DNA of 64,000 nucleotides from Acinetobacter sp. LoGeW2-3 (GCF_002688565.1 NZ_CP024011.1:1116001-1180000); one strand, 5' to 3'; shown: positions 1 through 8,169, counted from the first letter of the stretch. The notes: generated from the letters alone by a model not told the origin. Translations and numbers: made by a program.

Positions 1-270
1 GGCTTACTTAACTTTGGCAATGATTATCAACCCTTAAAAGGTGAAGTCGCACCGATCACCCTGGAAATGCGTAAAGCAAATCCAAAAATTGATTTCTTTG
101 AAACCATGAATCCAACCTGGCATTTGGGTACAGAATTACCATGTATTGGGCGTTTTGGATGGTCTGATCTAGCACGATATCCAATACGTCTCATGACTAA
201 GCCACCAAGTAAAGGTCAATCTCCACTGGTGGCTCAAATGAAGTCTGCGGGTCAGGGTCTACCCTCATGA
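1..270 (+). CDS. 3' end of an unrecognised protein (partial)
   Basis: The frame is open from the first base of the window and ends in TGA at 268-270, giving the last 89 residues of a longer protein. I do not recognise the family. The tail is soluble-looking, with a Pro/Gly/Trp-rich stretch around TMNPTWHLGTELPC and no membrane segment. Its stop codon overlaps the ATG of the next gene (ATGA), which implies translational coupling and one operon with the GH3-like, TolC-like and GNAT-like genes downstream. The most that can be said is that it probably belongs to the same biosynthesis/export function as those genes. Confidence 0.7.
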   Translation, partial: GLLNFGNDYQPLKGEVAPITLEMRKANPKIDFFETMNPTWHLGTELPCIGRFGWSDLARYPIRLMTKPPSKGQSPLVAQMKSAGQGLPS

Positions 271-1856
271 TTTTGAACTCAGCCCTTACCTTTGCATCAC
301 ACCAGATCCTCAGGAAATGGTGTGATCAGCAGGATCAGCATTTTCAAAATAATCTGACCCGTTTAGAGCAGATCCAGCGTGCCAAACTGAATAAAATTTT
401 GAAAAGTTCGACCTTTGCAACCCAGCAAAATATTCAAGACTACGCGAGTTTTACAGCGGCTTTTCCTGTATCGCGTTATACAGATTGGAAAAATGCGATT
501 TTAGCCAGTCGCGATGGAAAACAGCATTTATCAACTAGTCCATTGGTGCGTTTCCAGCCCACCAGTGGTTCGAGTGAGCAAATTAAATTTATTCCCTACA
601 ACAAAATGTTTTTAGAGGAATTAGACAGCGCGATCGCATCCTGGTTATCGAGTATTTATCGCAAATGTCCTGAGCTGGTCTATGGAACCCACTATTGGTC
701 AGTCTCCTGGTTGCCAGAAAGTCAGCGTGAAGTTTTAAAAGATGACAATCTCAATGACGATAGTGCATTACTTGGTTTTGGTAAGCGGATCTTGTCTAAA
801 TTTACTCAAGCCGTTTCAGGCGATGTCTCTTTTGCAGCACAAGCGGAAGATGCCATTTTTGCCACGCTGTGCTATTTGGTTGCCGATAAAAATCTGGCCA
901 TGCTTTCGGTATGGAGTCCGACCTTTGCGATTCAACTGCTAGAGAAACTTGAACAATATCGACATGAAATTATTCAGGTGCTAGATACAGGAAACTGGGG
1001 CAAACGTGCTGAATCCCTGCAGCAAATGAAAGCGCCGAAAAATAAGAAACGTGTGATTCAGCTGATTCGTAGCCAACAGAATGGTCAGTTGCAATTGCAA
1101 AAGTTGTGGCCAAGATTGAAGTTTTTATCCAGTTGGGACACGGCTGGTTCACAACAGTGGGCATCGGTCTTACAAGAAAAAATTCCATTTGCACTGTTTG
1201 AGGGTAAAGGACTATGGGCAACCGAAGGTGTGGTCACGATTCCTTATGATGGACATTATCCCTTGGCCTATCACAGTCATTTCTATGAGTTTGAATATCT
1301 TGAAGGCGAACAGATTGGTCAGGTCATTCCATCGTGGCAGTTAAAACTCGGTGATGTGGTCAGTCCGATTATTACGTCGGGTAATGGTTTATTACGTTAT
1401 AGCCTGGATGACAGTTTGTTGGTCACAGGTTTTATGGGCGATGTCCCATGTTTTGAGTTCCAGGGACGCCGTTTTGGAGTGGATTTGGTCGGTGAAAAGC
1501 TCGCACCCGATACCGCAATGCAAATTTTAAATCACTTATCCCATGAGAATTTCAAAGCAGTATCGCTGTTGGCAGTCGATACCGGATTATCTGAAAAGCC
1601 GTATTACAGTGTGCTGTTCGAAGGCAAGCAACCTGCTTCATTTAACCCTGAACAGATTGATCAGTTATTACGCGGCAATTTCCATTATGACCTTGCACGA
1701 GATTTGGGGCAGTTAGATGCAGCGCAGTTTCATTGCACCCAAGATGGTTGGCAGGCGTATAAAACACTGGTGATGCATGATGGAATGATTGAAGGAAATA
1801 TAAAACCCGAACCTTTAAAAAAGATCCGTTCAGAAAGCTTGAAGTTACTGGCTTAA
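267..1856 (+). CDS. GH3 auxin-responsive promoter family protein (acyl-adenylating enzyme)
   Basis: A 529-residue protein of the GH3 family, whose plant members adenylate a carboxylic acid and conjugate it to an amino acid. The length is close to the family norm. The ATP-binding signature PTSGSSE is visible at residues 98-104, with the usual preceding region ending in FPVSRYTDW (residues 66-74), and a later part with YLEGEQIGQVIPSWQLKLGD. No signal peptide or membrane segment, so it is cytoplasmic. The start codon overlaps the stop of the upstream gene, and the TolC-type gene follows within 40 bases. In bacteria GH3 proteins occur in scattered biosynthetic clusters and their substrates are mostly unknown; with an exported product likely here, an acyl-amino acid or siderophore-like conjugate is an inference only. 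Confidence 0.8.
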   Translation: MILNSALTFASHQILRKWCDQQDQHFQNNLTRLEQIQRAKLNKILKSSTFATQQNIQDYASFTAAFPVSRYTDWKNAILASRDGKQHLSTSPLVRFQPTSGSSEQIKFIPYNKMFLEELDSAIASWLSSIYRKCPELVYGTHYWSVSWLPESQREVLKDDNLNDDSALLGFGKRILSKFTQAVSGDVSFAAQAEDAIFATLCYLVADKNLAMLSVWSPTFAIQLLEKLEQYRHEIIQVLDTGNWGKRAESLQQMKAPKNKKRVIQLIRSQQNGQLQLQKLWPRLKFLSSWDTAGSQQWASVLQEKIPFALFEGKGLWATEGVVTIPYDGHYPLAYHSHFYEFEYLEGEQIGQVIPSWQLKLGDVVSPIITSGNGLLRYSLDDSLLVTGFMGDVPCFEFQGRRFGVDLVGEKLAPDTAMQILNHLSHENFKAVSLLAVDTGLSEKPYYSVLFEGKQPASFNPEQIDQLLRGNFHYDLARDLGQLDAAQFHCTQDGWQAYKTLVMHDGMIEGNIKPEPLKKIRSESLKLLA

Positions 1857-1891
1857 GAATGAGGCAGGGATATAAAAAATCAGGGATAGAT

Positions 1892-3169
1892 GTGAAAAAA
1901 TTATTATTTTGTCTTATCTGTAATTGTATCAGTATTCATGCAGCCTATGCCTTGTCATTGGATGAAGCAATTGATGCAAGTTTACATTATGAAAGTCAGC
2001 TCAAACTTAAACAGCTTAGCTTAAATCAGTCTGAGGCAGTACTCGAGCAGGCGAAAAAAAGTCATGGCTTGAATGTAAATATTCAGGGGCAATATGACTA
2101 TGAACGGGTTAATACGCCGTCGGGTGTGATGTTCCCGACATCAGGCAACCGACATGGGCGAGCAGTTCAATTACAGTTTGATTATCCAATTTATACTTCC
2201 GGTCGTCATCAGTTAGGTGTCGATGTTGCTGAGTCTCAACGTGCTGCACAGCGGCAGTCTTTTTTAGACAGTAAAGCAGACACGATTGTACAGACTGTAA
2301 TGGTATATACCGAAGTGTTGAAGAAACAGGCAATTTTAAAGCTGAGAGAAAACGTTTACCAAAACCTGGAACGCGCATTATATGAAGCACAGAAAAAATT
2401 TGCGGCAGGTGTGATTACCCGTGCAGATTTGGCACAAGTTGAAGCGCAACTTGCACAAGGTTTTGCGGACATCACCCAAATGCAGTCTGAACTTAAAATT
2501 AGCATGACACAGTTTGAGCAAGTCACTGGAATTCGCCCTCAGCAACTGCAAACCGTTAGTAAAGTTCCCAGCTTACCCATAACGCTTGAAGATATGCTGT
2601 TGCATGTAGAGCGACATCCTGCATTGAAACAGGCAATCCTAGAAAAAGAGGCCTTTGACAGTCAGTACAAACTCACTCAACGAGAACTGAAACCGTCCGT
2701 ATTATTATTAAGTCGAATCTCGAAGCAAAATGAAGCGACGTATATCGGTTCAGAAAGTGACAATTACTTAGTCGGTTTGCAGGTCAATCTGCCCCTCTAT
2801 AATGGTGGGTTAAATAAAGCCAATTTGAAAAAGGCCAGCGCCGATATTGAAGTTGCACAGCAGCGGATTGAGGTGATTCAACGCCAGTTGTCAAAACAAT
2901 TACAAGACACCCATGCACGCTTGCAATCGATTCAGCAAAACAAAAAAGCCATCGAAATGAACATTCATTCAGCATCTATGGCGTTGGATTACATTCGTAA
3001 AGAACTCGAATTTGGGACCAAAACCACCTACGATTTATTAACGGCTGAACAGAAATTAGCAGACGTTAAAACGCAGCAAATTGTAAATAATCAAGATGAA
3101 ATTTTATTGACCTATCAACTTTTAGAACAAATGGGTCTTTTAGATACTACACTCGCAAAAACACAATAA
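1892..3169 (+). CDS. TolC family outer membrane efflux protein
   Basis: Outer membrane channel of the TolC/OEP superfamily (425 residues from the chosen start). It begins with a signal peptide (MKKLLFCLICNCIS, cleavage after HAAYA) and then shows the two related OEP halves, rich in long amphipathic helices such as QAKKSHGLNVN, DTHARLQSIQQNK and the LLTAEQKLADVKTQQ segment near the end. An upstream ATG at 1859 is in frame, but the GTG at 1892 is preceded by AGGGATAGAT and starts exactly at the signal peptide, so I prefer it. It is the third gene of the operon at the left edge. The inner-membrane transporter and adaptor that it would serve are presumably further left, outside the window. Confidence 0.85.
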   Translation: MKKLLFCLICNCISIHAAYALSLDEAIDASLHYESQLKLKQLSLNQSEAVLEQAKKSHGLNVNIQGQYDYERVNTPSGVMFPTSGNRHGRAVQLQFDYPIYTSGRHQLGVDVAESQRAAQRQSFLDSKADTIVQTVMVYTEVLKKQAILKLRENVYQNLERALYEAQKKFAAGVITRADLAQVEAQLAQGFADITQMQSELKISMTQFEQVTGIRPQQLQTVSKVPSLPITLEDMLLHVERHPALKQAILEKEAFDSQYKLTQRELKPSVLLLSRISKQNEATYIGSESDNYLVGLQVNLPLYNGGLNKANLKKASADIEVAQQRIEVIQRQLSKQLQDTHARLQSIQQNKKAIEMNIHSASMALDYIRKELEFGTKTTYDLLTAEQKLADVKTQQIVNNQDEILLTYQLLEQMGLLDTTLAKTQ

Positions 3170-3186
3170 AAATAAGGATGGACACT

Positions 3187-4353
3187 ATGCAACAGGCTGC
3201 ACAAAAACATATATATGACGAACGCCTTACAATTCGAGGCACGGTTGATCAGGATGATCTAAAGCTTAGAGAAATTATTAATATTCCGCTAACCACCAAA
3301 GGGGTTTTACTCAGCTTTCAACGAGAGCCAAGTTATTTCCAAGCCTCTAAAGTCATTTATAAAAACAATGATCATTCTGTTGTAGAGGACGACCAAAACA
3401 GAATGATTGCCTGTTTTAGTAATGGTTCACGTCCCTGTTATGTCAATCAAGAAATTAAGCCTTTACGTTATGCCTGCGATTTACGGGTAGTCTCTGCACA
3501 ACGTGGAAAAGCCGTACTTAATCTGGTGGCAAAACGTATGCGTGAAACCATGCAAAATCCAGATTTTGCACAAAACATCATTTTTGATGACAACCATGCT
3601 GCCCGAACGGCGATTCAGACTTCAAAATTTGGTTTACCACAATATTATGCAGAAGGTGCAGTACAAACCTTAACGCTCACTGGGTTTCAATCCGAGAAAA
3701 AAATTCAGGCATTCTTCGGGCAGCAATATCAGGCAACAGATATCAATAAGATCCGATCCTGTGTGGCGGAACCAAAACATATTGAGCAAATGAATCAATT
3801 CGTTAAGGAAATGGCGCAGTTCTATAACTTTATTCCTGCCTATGACTTTAATGAACTGCTACAGTCACATCCCTATTTTTTAGGCTTAAAGTTAAACGAT
3901 TTCCACTTGTACTTCGATGAGCACAATGTGCTTGTAGGTATGTTTGGGCTATGGGATCAGCACTCATTTAAGCAAAGCAAAATTGTCGATTATGGAAAGA
4001 TCATTGGTTTTGCTCGTCCTTTTTATAACGTGTATTCCAAAGTCACAGAGAAAATGACCTTACCGAAGCGTGGACAATCCTTCCATTATCATGCTTTGCA
4101 TTCTTTACTTTGTCATCCTGCTCAGCTCGCGCTTCATCATCGTATGCTGAAAGATGCATTACGCTTATCCAAGCAAAAAGGCATTGATAATGTTTGCTTT
4201 ACTTTATCTAAACGGGATCCGCGTTATCAGCTGAATCAGTTTTATAAGGGTGAAATATTGTCAGGGACCCATGGTTATGTCAGCTTCAATAGCGATCCAC
4301 GCCCGAGTATTGATGAAGCCTATATTCCATATTTTGAAGTCGGTCGAATTTAA
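3187..4353 (+). CDS. GNAT-like N-acyltransferase domain protein
   Basis: A 388-residue soluble protein. Near residues 90-120 it has a GNAT motif A-like stretch (CDLRVVSAQRGKAVLNLVAKRM: beta strand, then R-G-K-x-V and a helix), which normally binds acyl-CoA. The C-terminal half (around YALNHLYFDEHNVLVGMFGLWDQ and later HHRMLKDALRLSKQKG) could be a second degenerate GNAT fold. The start at 3187 is chosen over the ATG at 3178 because AAGGA at 3174-3178 lies 8 bases upstream of it. It follows the TolC gene by 17 bases and is the last gene of the operon. It probably acylates an amine in the product handled by the GH3 enzyme, but that is inference. Confidence 0.6.
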   Translation: MQQAAQKHIYDERLTIRGTVDQDDLKLREIINIPLTTKGVLLSFQREPSYFQASKVIYKNNDHSVVEDDQNRMIACFSNGSRPCYVNQEIKPLRYACDLRVVSAQRGKAVLNLVAKRMRETMQNPDFAQNIIFDDNHAARTAIQTSKFGLPQYYAEGAVQTLTLTGFQSEKKIQAFFGQQYQATDINKIRSCVAEPKHIEQMNQFVKEMAQFYNFIPAYDFNELLQSHPYFLGLKLNDFHLYFDEHNVLVGMFGLWDQHSFKQSKIVDYGKIIGFARPFYNVYSKVTEKMTLPKRGQSFHYHALHSLLCHPAQLALHHRMLKDALRLSKQKGIDNVCFTLSKRDPRYQLNQFYKGEILSGTHGYVSFNSDPRPSIDEAYIPYFEVGRI

Positions 4354-4732
4354 AATAGCATTTTCTATAATTTTAAGGCGCTCAACCGGCTTAAAGCTTT
4401 AATTTATGATCTTCACTAAGTTGATGCTTACTTTTAGATGTCTTTGATGGATTGTATGAAATATTATTTTATGTTCCACATGAAACATAAACGATATGAT
4501 TTAAATACAGCTAAAAAAACTCGCCTGCTATTTGATACAAATACGGCCAAAATAATCAAAACACTAAGTCAGGATTCAGGCTGAAAACATCATGCTATTG
4601 ATTTCAGCCCTTTTAACTGCACGCTTTTAAAGATTGAAAATATTTAAATCAAAGATAGGATGTAGTGGATTAGTGAGATAAAAAAGCGGTCAATCATCTT
4701 GCTGTAAATAGATGAAGATATTTAGTGATAAA
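4354..4732. other. intergenic region, AT-rich, no gene seen
   Basis: 379 bases between two convergent genes without a convincing open frame. It holds a near-consensus ParB site (4472-4487) and an imperfect terminator-like hairpin, GGCTGAAA (4579-4586) pairing with TTTCAGCC (4602-4609) followed by CTTTT, which may end the left-hand operon. Confidence 0.5.
4472..4487. other. near-consensus parS (ParB-binding) site
   Basis: TGTTCCACATGAAACA differs from the general parS consensus TGTTTCACGTGAAACA at two of sixteen positions. It may be a weak site. A second near-match lies 1.5 kb away at 6009 and a perfect one at 43323. Confidence 0.35.
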
Positions 4733-5002
4733 TCAACCATAACGCTTTAACAGTTTTAAAAATTCCTGCAAGTCCTGTTCACTGACTGCTTCCGGGTCTT
4801 TAATCACATGCTCTCTGAGATGTTCCTCAATCAGTTCATTCATCAGGCCATTCACGGCACCTTTGATGGCAGCAACTTGTTGTAGTACTTCAATACAGCT
4901 CGGTTCTGGCTGAGTCAGTGATTCTTCTACTGCATGAATCTGACCCTTCAAGCGCCGTACCCGATTTAATATTTTTTTATCTTCATGCAAATGACTCACC
5001 AC
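4733..5002 (-). CDS. CsoR/RcnR-family metal-sensing repressor (DmeR-like)
   Basis: An 89-residue DUF156 protein: three-helix tetrameric repressor that releases DNA on binding metal. The RcnR nickel/cobalt ligand pattern is visible: His4 near the N-terminus, Cys36, His61 and His65 (RcnR uses His3, Cys35, His60 and His64). Key family text includes RRLKGQIHAVEESL and AAIKGAVNGLM. It lies divergently from a DmeF-like cation efflux gene, with an RcnR-type operator between them, which fits a DmeR that represses both genes until Co or Ni accumulates. A formaldehyde-sensing FrmR role is less likely given the neighbouring transporter and the extra His ligands. Confidence 0.85.
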   Translation of the reverse strand: MVSHLHEDKKILNRVRRLKGQIHAVEESLTQPEPSCIEVLQQVAAIKGAVNGLMNELIEEHLREHVIKDPEAVSEQDLQEFLKLLKRYG

Positions 5003-5020
5003 AAGTCTCCAAAAATAAAT

Positions 5021-5037
5021 ATACTAAGGGGGAGTAT
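5021..5037. promoter_or_regulatory. RcnR/DmeR-type operator (TACT-AAGGGGG-AGTA)
   Basis: The interval between the divergent repressor and efflux genes contains ATACTAAGGGGGAGTAT: inverted TACT/AGTA arms flanking a G tract. RcnR operators have the form TACT-G6-AGTA, so this is a convincing binding site. It sits 19-35 bases upstream of the efflux gene start and 19 bases from the repressor start. Confidence 0.75.
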
Positions 5038-5055
5038 ATAAATAAGACCACTTGA

Positions 5056-6000
5056 ATGCAAAAGAATACCGTTCCACAGCACACCCATCAGTTTGATGAA
5101 GGCAATCCGCTGGCACAGAAAAAAATACTGCTTGCCACGATCCTCACGGCTGTGATGATGGTATTTGAAATCATGGGCGGCTGGATCTTTCAGTCCATGG
5201 CCTTACTGGCAGATGGCTGGCATATGAGTTCCCATGTCCTGGCATTGGGTCTTGCCTTCGCAGCCTACAAAGCAGCACGGCATTATGCCGATGATCCGCG
5301 TTTTAATATGGGGACCTGGCGTATTGAAATTCTGGCAGGTTATAGCAGTGCGATATTACTGCTGGTGATTGCGGGTTTCATGGCCTTTCACTCTTTTGAA
5401 CGTCTGTTTTTCCCGGTCGAGATTCACTATAACGAAGCTATTCCGATTGCAATTCTGGGCTTATTAATCAATCTGATCTGTGCCTGGTTGCTGCATGATG
5501 GTGGACACGCACATTCTCATGGGCATGACCATGATCACGATCATAGCCATTCCCATGAACATCAGCATGACCTGAATCATCAGGCGGCATTTATGCATGT
5601 GGTGGCAGATGCCCTGACTTCCGTTTTTGCCATCATCGCCCTGTTTGCTGGCAAGTATTTCGGCTGGGATATTCTGGATTCGTTACTTGGGGTTGTCGGT
5701 TCGATCCTGGTAGCACGTTGGTCGATTGGCTTATTGAAACAGACCGGTAAAACCTTACTGGATGCCGATATGGATGCACCAGTGGTGGAAGAAATCCGCG
5801 AAGTGATGGCAGAATTTGGCCCGGCAGTAAAATTGACTGACCTGCATGTTTCACGTGTTGGTAAAGGCAAGTTTGCCTGCTTTGTGGCAATTGATACTTC
5901 TCTGGACATCAGTCCTGATCAGATCCGCGAAGCCATTTCTATTCATGAAGAAATCGTGCATATTTCTGTAGAGATCAATCCAGTTATTTCTGTTTCATAA
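5056..6000 (+). CDS. cation diffusion facilitator, DmeF-like Co/Ni efflux
   Basis: A 314-residue cation diffusion facilitator that exports divalent metal in exchange for protons across the inner membrane. Six membrane segments are visible. The metal site residues fall in TM2 (ADGWHMSSH, Asp53 and His56) and TM5 (HVVADAL, His181 and Asp185). Between TM4 and TM5 lies a long histidine-rich loop (about residues 150-174), followed by a C-terminal cytoplasmic domain. The HMSSH variant and the His-rich loop are typical of DmeF-type transporters. The adjacent RcnR-type repressor and operator support cobalt/nickel rather than zinc, although cadmium or zinc cannot be excluded. Confidence 0.85.
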   Translation: MQKNTVPQHTHQFDEGNPLAQKKILLATILTAVMMVFEIMGGWIFQSMALLADGWHMSSHVLALGLAFAAYKAARHYADDPRFNMGTWRIEILAGYSSAILLLVIAGFMAFHSFERLFFPVEIHYNEAIPIAILGLLINLICAWLLHDGGHAHSHGHDHDHDHSHSHEHQHDLNHQAAFMHVVADALTSVFAIIALFAGKYFGWDILDSLLGVVGSILVARWSIGLLKQTGKTLLDADMDAPVVEEIREVMAEFGPAVKLTDLHVSRVGKGKFACFVAIDTSLDISPDQIREAISIHEEIVHISVEINPVISVS

Positions 6001-6008
6001 GAACTTCA

Positions 6009-6024
6009 TGTTCCACGTGAAACA
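6009..6024. other. parS-like (ParB-binding) site, one mismatch
   Basis: TGTTCCACGTGAAACA differs from the consensus TGTTTCACGTGAAACA at one position. It begins 8 bases after the stop of the efflux gene. ParB sites normally cluster near the replication origin. Confidence 0.6.
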
Positions 6025-6126
6025 GTAAAAAATTAAGTGGACTAGAGCACTACATAAATCATCTGATTTTTCTGCATGAAACGCATAGAATCAGCACTAC
6101 TTTACTCTGAAATGAGCGGGAGATTC

Positions 6127-6828
6127 ATGCTGAAACCTACCCTACTGCTGGCCATCCCTGCATTGGCTTCCAGCCTTAGCTTTGCCAATATTGATACGGT
6201 AAAAGCCAACCTGGCCAAGAATAGCCCAGACCTGAAAATTGAAAATCTTCAAAGCACTGAAATGAAAGGCATCTATAGTGGCTCTATGGATGGACAGGTG
6301 GTTTACTTAAATGAAGATGCGAAACATCTGATTGGCGGTTCGATGATTCGTCTTGCCGACAAGCAGAATCTGACCCGTGATCTGGTGCTGAAACAGAACA
6401 GTATTGACTGGAAAAAGCTGCCTTTACAGGATGCCTTGAAATCAGTACGAGGAACAGGTAAGCGTCAGCTTGCGATATTTTCTGACCCCAATTGCCCGTA
6501 TTGCAAACAGCTTGAAGTAGAACTGAAAAAGCTCAATGACGTGACCATTTATACTTTTGTTCTGCCATTGAAAGCGCAGTCGATAGCCCCTTCTCGACAG
6601 ATCTATTGTGAAAAAAATCCGGCTCAAGCCTGGGATGATCTGATTAGCAAAGGCATTCAGCCAAAATCCACTAAACGCTGTGCCAATCCGGTGGATCGTA
6701 ACTTGGCTTTGGCTAAATCTCTGAATGTTCAGGGTACACCGGCGATTATTTTCTCGAATGGCTTTAAAGTGATGGGTGCCTATCCAGCTGAGCAGATTGA
6801 AAAGATTCTGACTGAACTGGGTCTCTAA
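6127..6828 (+). CDS. dsbC: DsbC-like periplasmic thiol:disulfide isomerase
   Basis: A 233-residue secreted thioredoxin-fold protein. It has a signal peptide (MLKPTLLLAIPALASSLSFA), an N-terminal dimerisation domain (about 21-95) and a thioredoxin domain with the active site PNCPYC (Cys123 and Cys126). A second cysteine pair (IYCEK and KRCAN) matches the structural disulfide of DsbC, and a cis-Pro is present in GTPAII. It would rearrange wrong disulfides in periplasmic proteins. An in-frame start at 6076 exists, but the ATG at 6127 follows GGGAG and begins the signal peptide, so I use it. DsbG-type function is possible. A bidirectional terminator follows. Confidence 0.85.
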   Translation: MLKPTLLLAIPALASSLSFANIDTVKANLAKNSPDLKIENLQSTEMKGIYSGSMDGQVVYLNEDAKHLIGGSMIRLADKQNLTRDLVLKQNSIDWKKLPLQDALKSVRGTGKRQLAIFSDPNCPYCKQLEVELKKLNDVTIYTFVLPLKAQSIAPSRQIYCEKNPAQAWDDLISKGIQPKSTKRCANPVDRNLALAKSLNVQGTPAIIFSNGFKVMGAYPAEQIEKILTELGL

Positions 6829-6903
6829 TCTCAACTTCATTCCAGTTTTTTAAAATGGATTTTGAGCAGACAATCTGAATTAAATTTTAAAAAGCCAGCG
6901 CCA

Positions 6904-6931
6904 AAAAAAGCACCCAATCGGGTGCTTTTTT
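6904..6931. terminator. bidirectional intrinsic terminator
   Basis: GCACCC-AATC-GGGTGC stem (6910-6925) flanked by an A run and a T run, between the convergent dsbC-like and GlsB-like genes. Confidence 0.85.
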
Positions 6932-6962
6932 AATGCAAAACAGAGATTATTCAATTGAATAG

Positions 6963-7220
6963 TTAGACCGTTTTGCGTTTGCTGACCATATTATAAATAA
7001 ACAGAATGATAATGGCACCAATCACCGAAGCAATAAAGCCTGCAGCTGAACCTTCATCGTAAAGACCCAGCATACGACCACCGTAAGTGGCAAGTAATGA
7101 ACCGGCAATCCCCAGAAGGGTTGTCATAATGAAGCCTGCCTTGTCATCTCCAGGATGGATCGCACGGGCAATTAAACCTGCGATAAAACCAATAACAATT
7201 GCAACTATCAGTGACCACAT
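6963..7220 (-). CDS. GlsB/YeaQ/YmgE family stress-response membrane protein
   Basis: An 85-residue, strongly hydrophobic and Gly-rich protein of the transglycosylase-associated family (YeaQ/YmgE/GlsB). Three membrane segments are visible: SLIVAIVIGFIAGLIARAI, FIMTTLLGIAGSLLATYGG and AGFIASVIGAIIILFIYNMV. The hallmark G-x-I-A-G-x-x-A-R pattern is in the first. The start at 7220 is chosen because GGAG lies 7 bases upstream; the ATG at 7226 would be only one base from it. Members are often induced by general or envelope stress; the biochemical role is not established. Confidence 0.85.
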   Translation of the reverse strand: MWSLIVAIVIGFIAGLIARAIHPGDDKAGFIMTTLLGIAGSLLATYGGRMLGLYDEGSAAGFIASVIGAIIILFIYNMVSKRKTV

Positions 7221-7351
7221 ATGCATACTCCTTTCTTATCATGTCTTTGTTTTTAAGTCATGTTCAGGAATAATCATCGGATAAATCAAGTCTTTAATCT
7301 AGAAAAGTCCTGAAACGGAATGTTAGCTTTTTGTTCATGTGAAGCAGGCAT

Positions 7352-7378
7352 AAAAAAAGTGGCTCATCGCCACTTTTT
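7352..7378 (-). terminator. terminator of hpt
   Basis: GTGGC-TCATC-GCCAC hairpin 14 bases beyond the hpt stop, followed on the minus strand by seven T. Confidence 0.8.
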
Positions 7379-7391
7379 CAAGTTTAGTCTG

Positions 7392-7919
7392 TTAAAGACC
7401 AATTTCACCAATAAATGGAATATGGCGATATTTCTGGTCGTAGTCTAGGCCATACCCAACAATAAATTTATCTTCGACTTCAAAGCCCAGGAATTTTACT
7501 TCTAGCTCAATTTCACGACGTGAAGGTTTGCTGACCAAAGTACATAACTGGATCGAGTTGGGTGCACGAGTTTGCAGAATTTCTAGAACCTTACTCAGAG
7601 TATTACCTGAGTCGATGATGTCTTCTACCACAAGGACATCTTTACCACGGATTTCACCGTCCAAATCTTTCAGGATTTTGACATCACGGCTCGATATCGT
7701 ACCGCCGCCGTAGCTGGATACAGTCATGAAATCGAGTTCATGCGGTTTGTTAATGGCACGACATAAGTCCGCCATGAAGATCACTGAACCGCGTAACAAA
7801 CCGATGAGCACAAGCTCTTTGTCACTATTGGCATAGTGTGCATCGATTTGAGCACCAAGCTCTTTGACTTTAGCTTGAATTTCTTCAGCGGAAATCATTA
7901 CGCTCATTTGAACGGTCAT
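7392..7919 (-). CDS. hpt: hypoxanthine phosphoribosyltransferase
   Basis: A 175-residue type I phosphoribosyltransferase that converts hypoxanthine (and guanine) with PRPP to IMP (GMP) in purine salvage. The PRPP-binding loop [14 protein letters not shown] is intact, and the PPi loop [12 protein letters not shown] and the base-binding region [20 protein letters not shown] are those of Hpt. The frame extends further upstream, but the ATG at 7919 preceded by AGGTATCTACCC gives the normal length. An intrinsic terminator lies just upstream (7953-7977), so it is probably transcribed separately from the guanine deaminase gene, with which it shares the salvage pathway. Confidence 0.93.
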   Translation of the reverse strand: MTVQMSVMISAEEIQAKVKELGAQIDAHYANSDKELVLIGLLRGSVIFMADLCRAINKPHELDFMTVSSYGGGTISSRDVKILKDLDGEIRGKDVLVVEDIIDSGNTLSKVLEILQTRAPNSIQLCTLVSKPSRREIELEVKFLGFEVEDKFIVGYGLDYDQKYRHIPFIGEIGL

Positions 7920-7952
7920 GGGTAGATACCTAAAAAGTAAAAATAGCAAAAT

Positions 7953-7978
7953 AAAAAAGGTGTTGACCTGCAACACCT
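7953..7978 (-). terminator. strong terminator 34 bases upstream of the hpt start
   Basis: GGTGTTG (7959-7965), loop ACCTG, CAACACC (7971-7977), read on the minus strand and followed by TTTTTTATTTT. It ends transcription coming from guaD and the small frame downstream of it, or acts as an attenuator for hpt. Confidence 0.8.
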
Positions 7979-8043
7979 GATATATCAGCAATTTTAATAC
8001 ATCCGGCAGGCAGATGCACCTGTTTTGCCCTGTGTTAATGTAA

Positions 8044-8169
8044 TCATTTTTTCGGCAATTGTGAATCACGCCTGAGTAAAAAAGCACAGCCAATCGCTAC
8101 CGCAGATAGCATGAACCATGTGCGACGGTGTGATTTTTCAGGCTTTTTCCTCAGCTGTTTCTTTGACAT
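8044..8169 (-). CDS. possible 41-residue single-span membrane protein
   Basis: A short frame, in a different reading frame from guaD, starts inside its last codons (32-base overlap). TGGAG lies about 9 bases before its ATG. The product begins [18 protein letters not shown], a very basic N-terminus, followed by one hydrophobic segment [14 protein letters not shown] and a basic tail RRDSQLPKK. That layout (positive tail, single span) is common for small inner-membrane proteins. The terminator at 7953-7978 lies just downstream and would end a guaD plus small-gene transcript. No homologue is known to me, so it is only a candidate. Confidence 0.45.
   Translation of the reverse strand: MSKKQLRKKPEKSHRRTWFMLSAVAIGCAFLLRRDSQLPKK

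Noticed and set aside
5580..5909. 109- and 85-residue minus-strand frames inside the cation efflux gene
   Set aside because: They are shadows of the efflux gene with no ribosome binding sites and no family resemblance.
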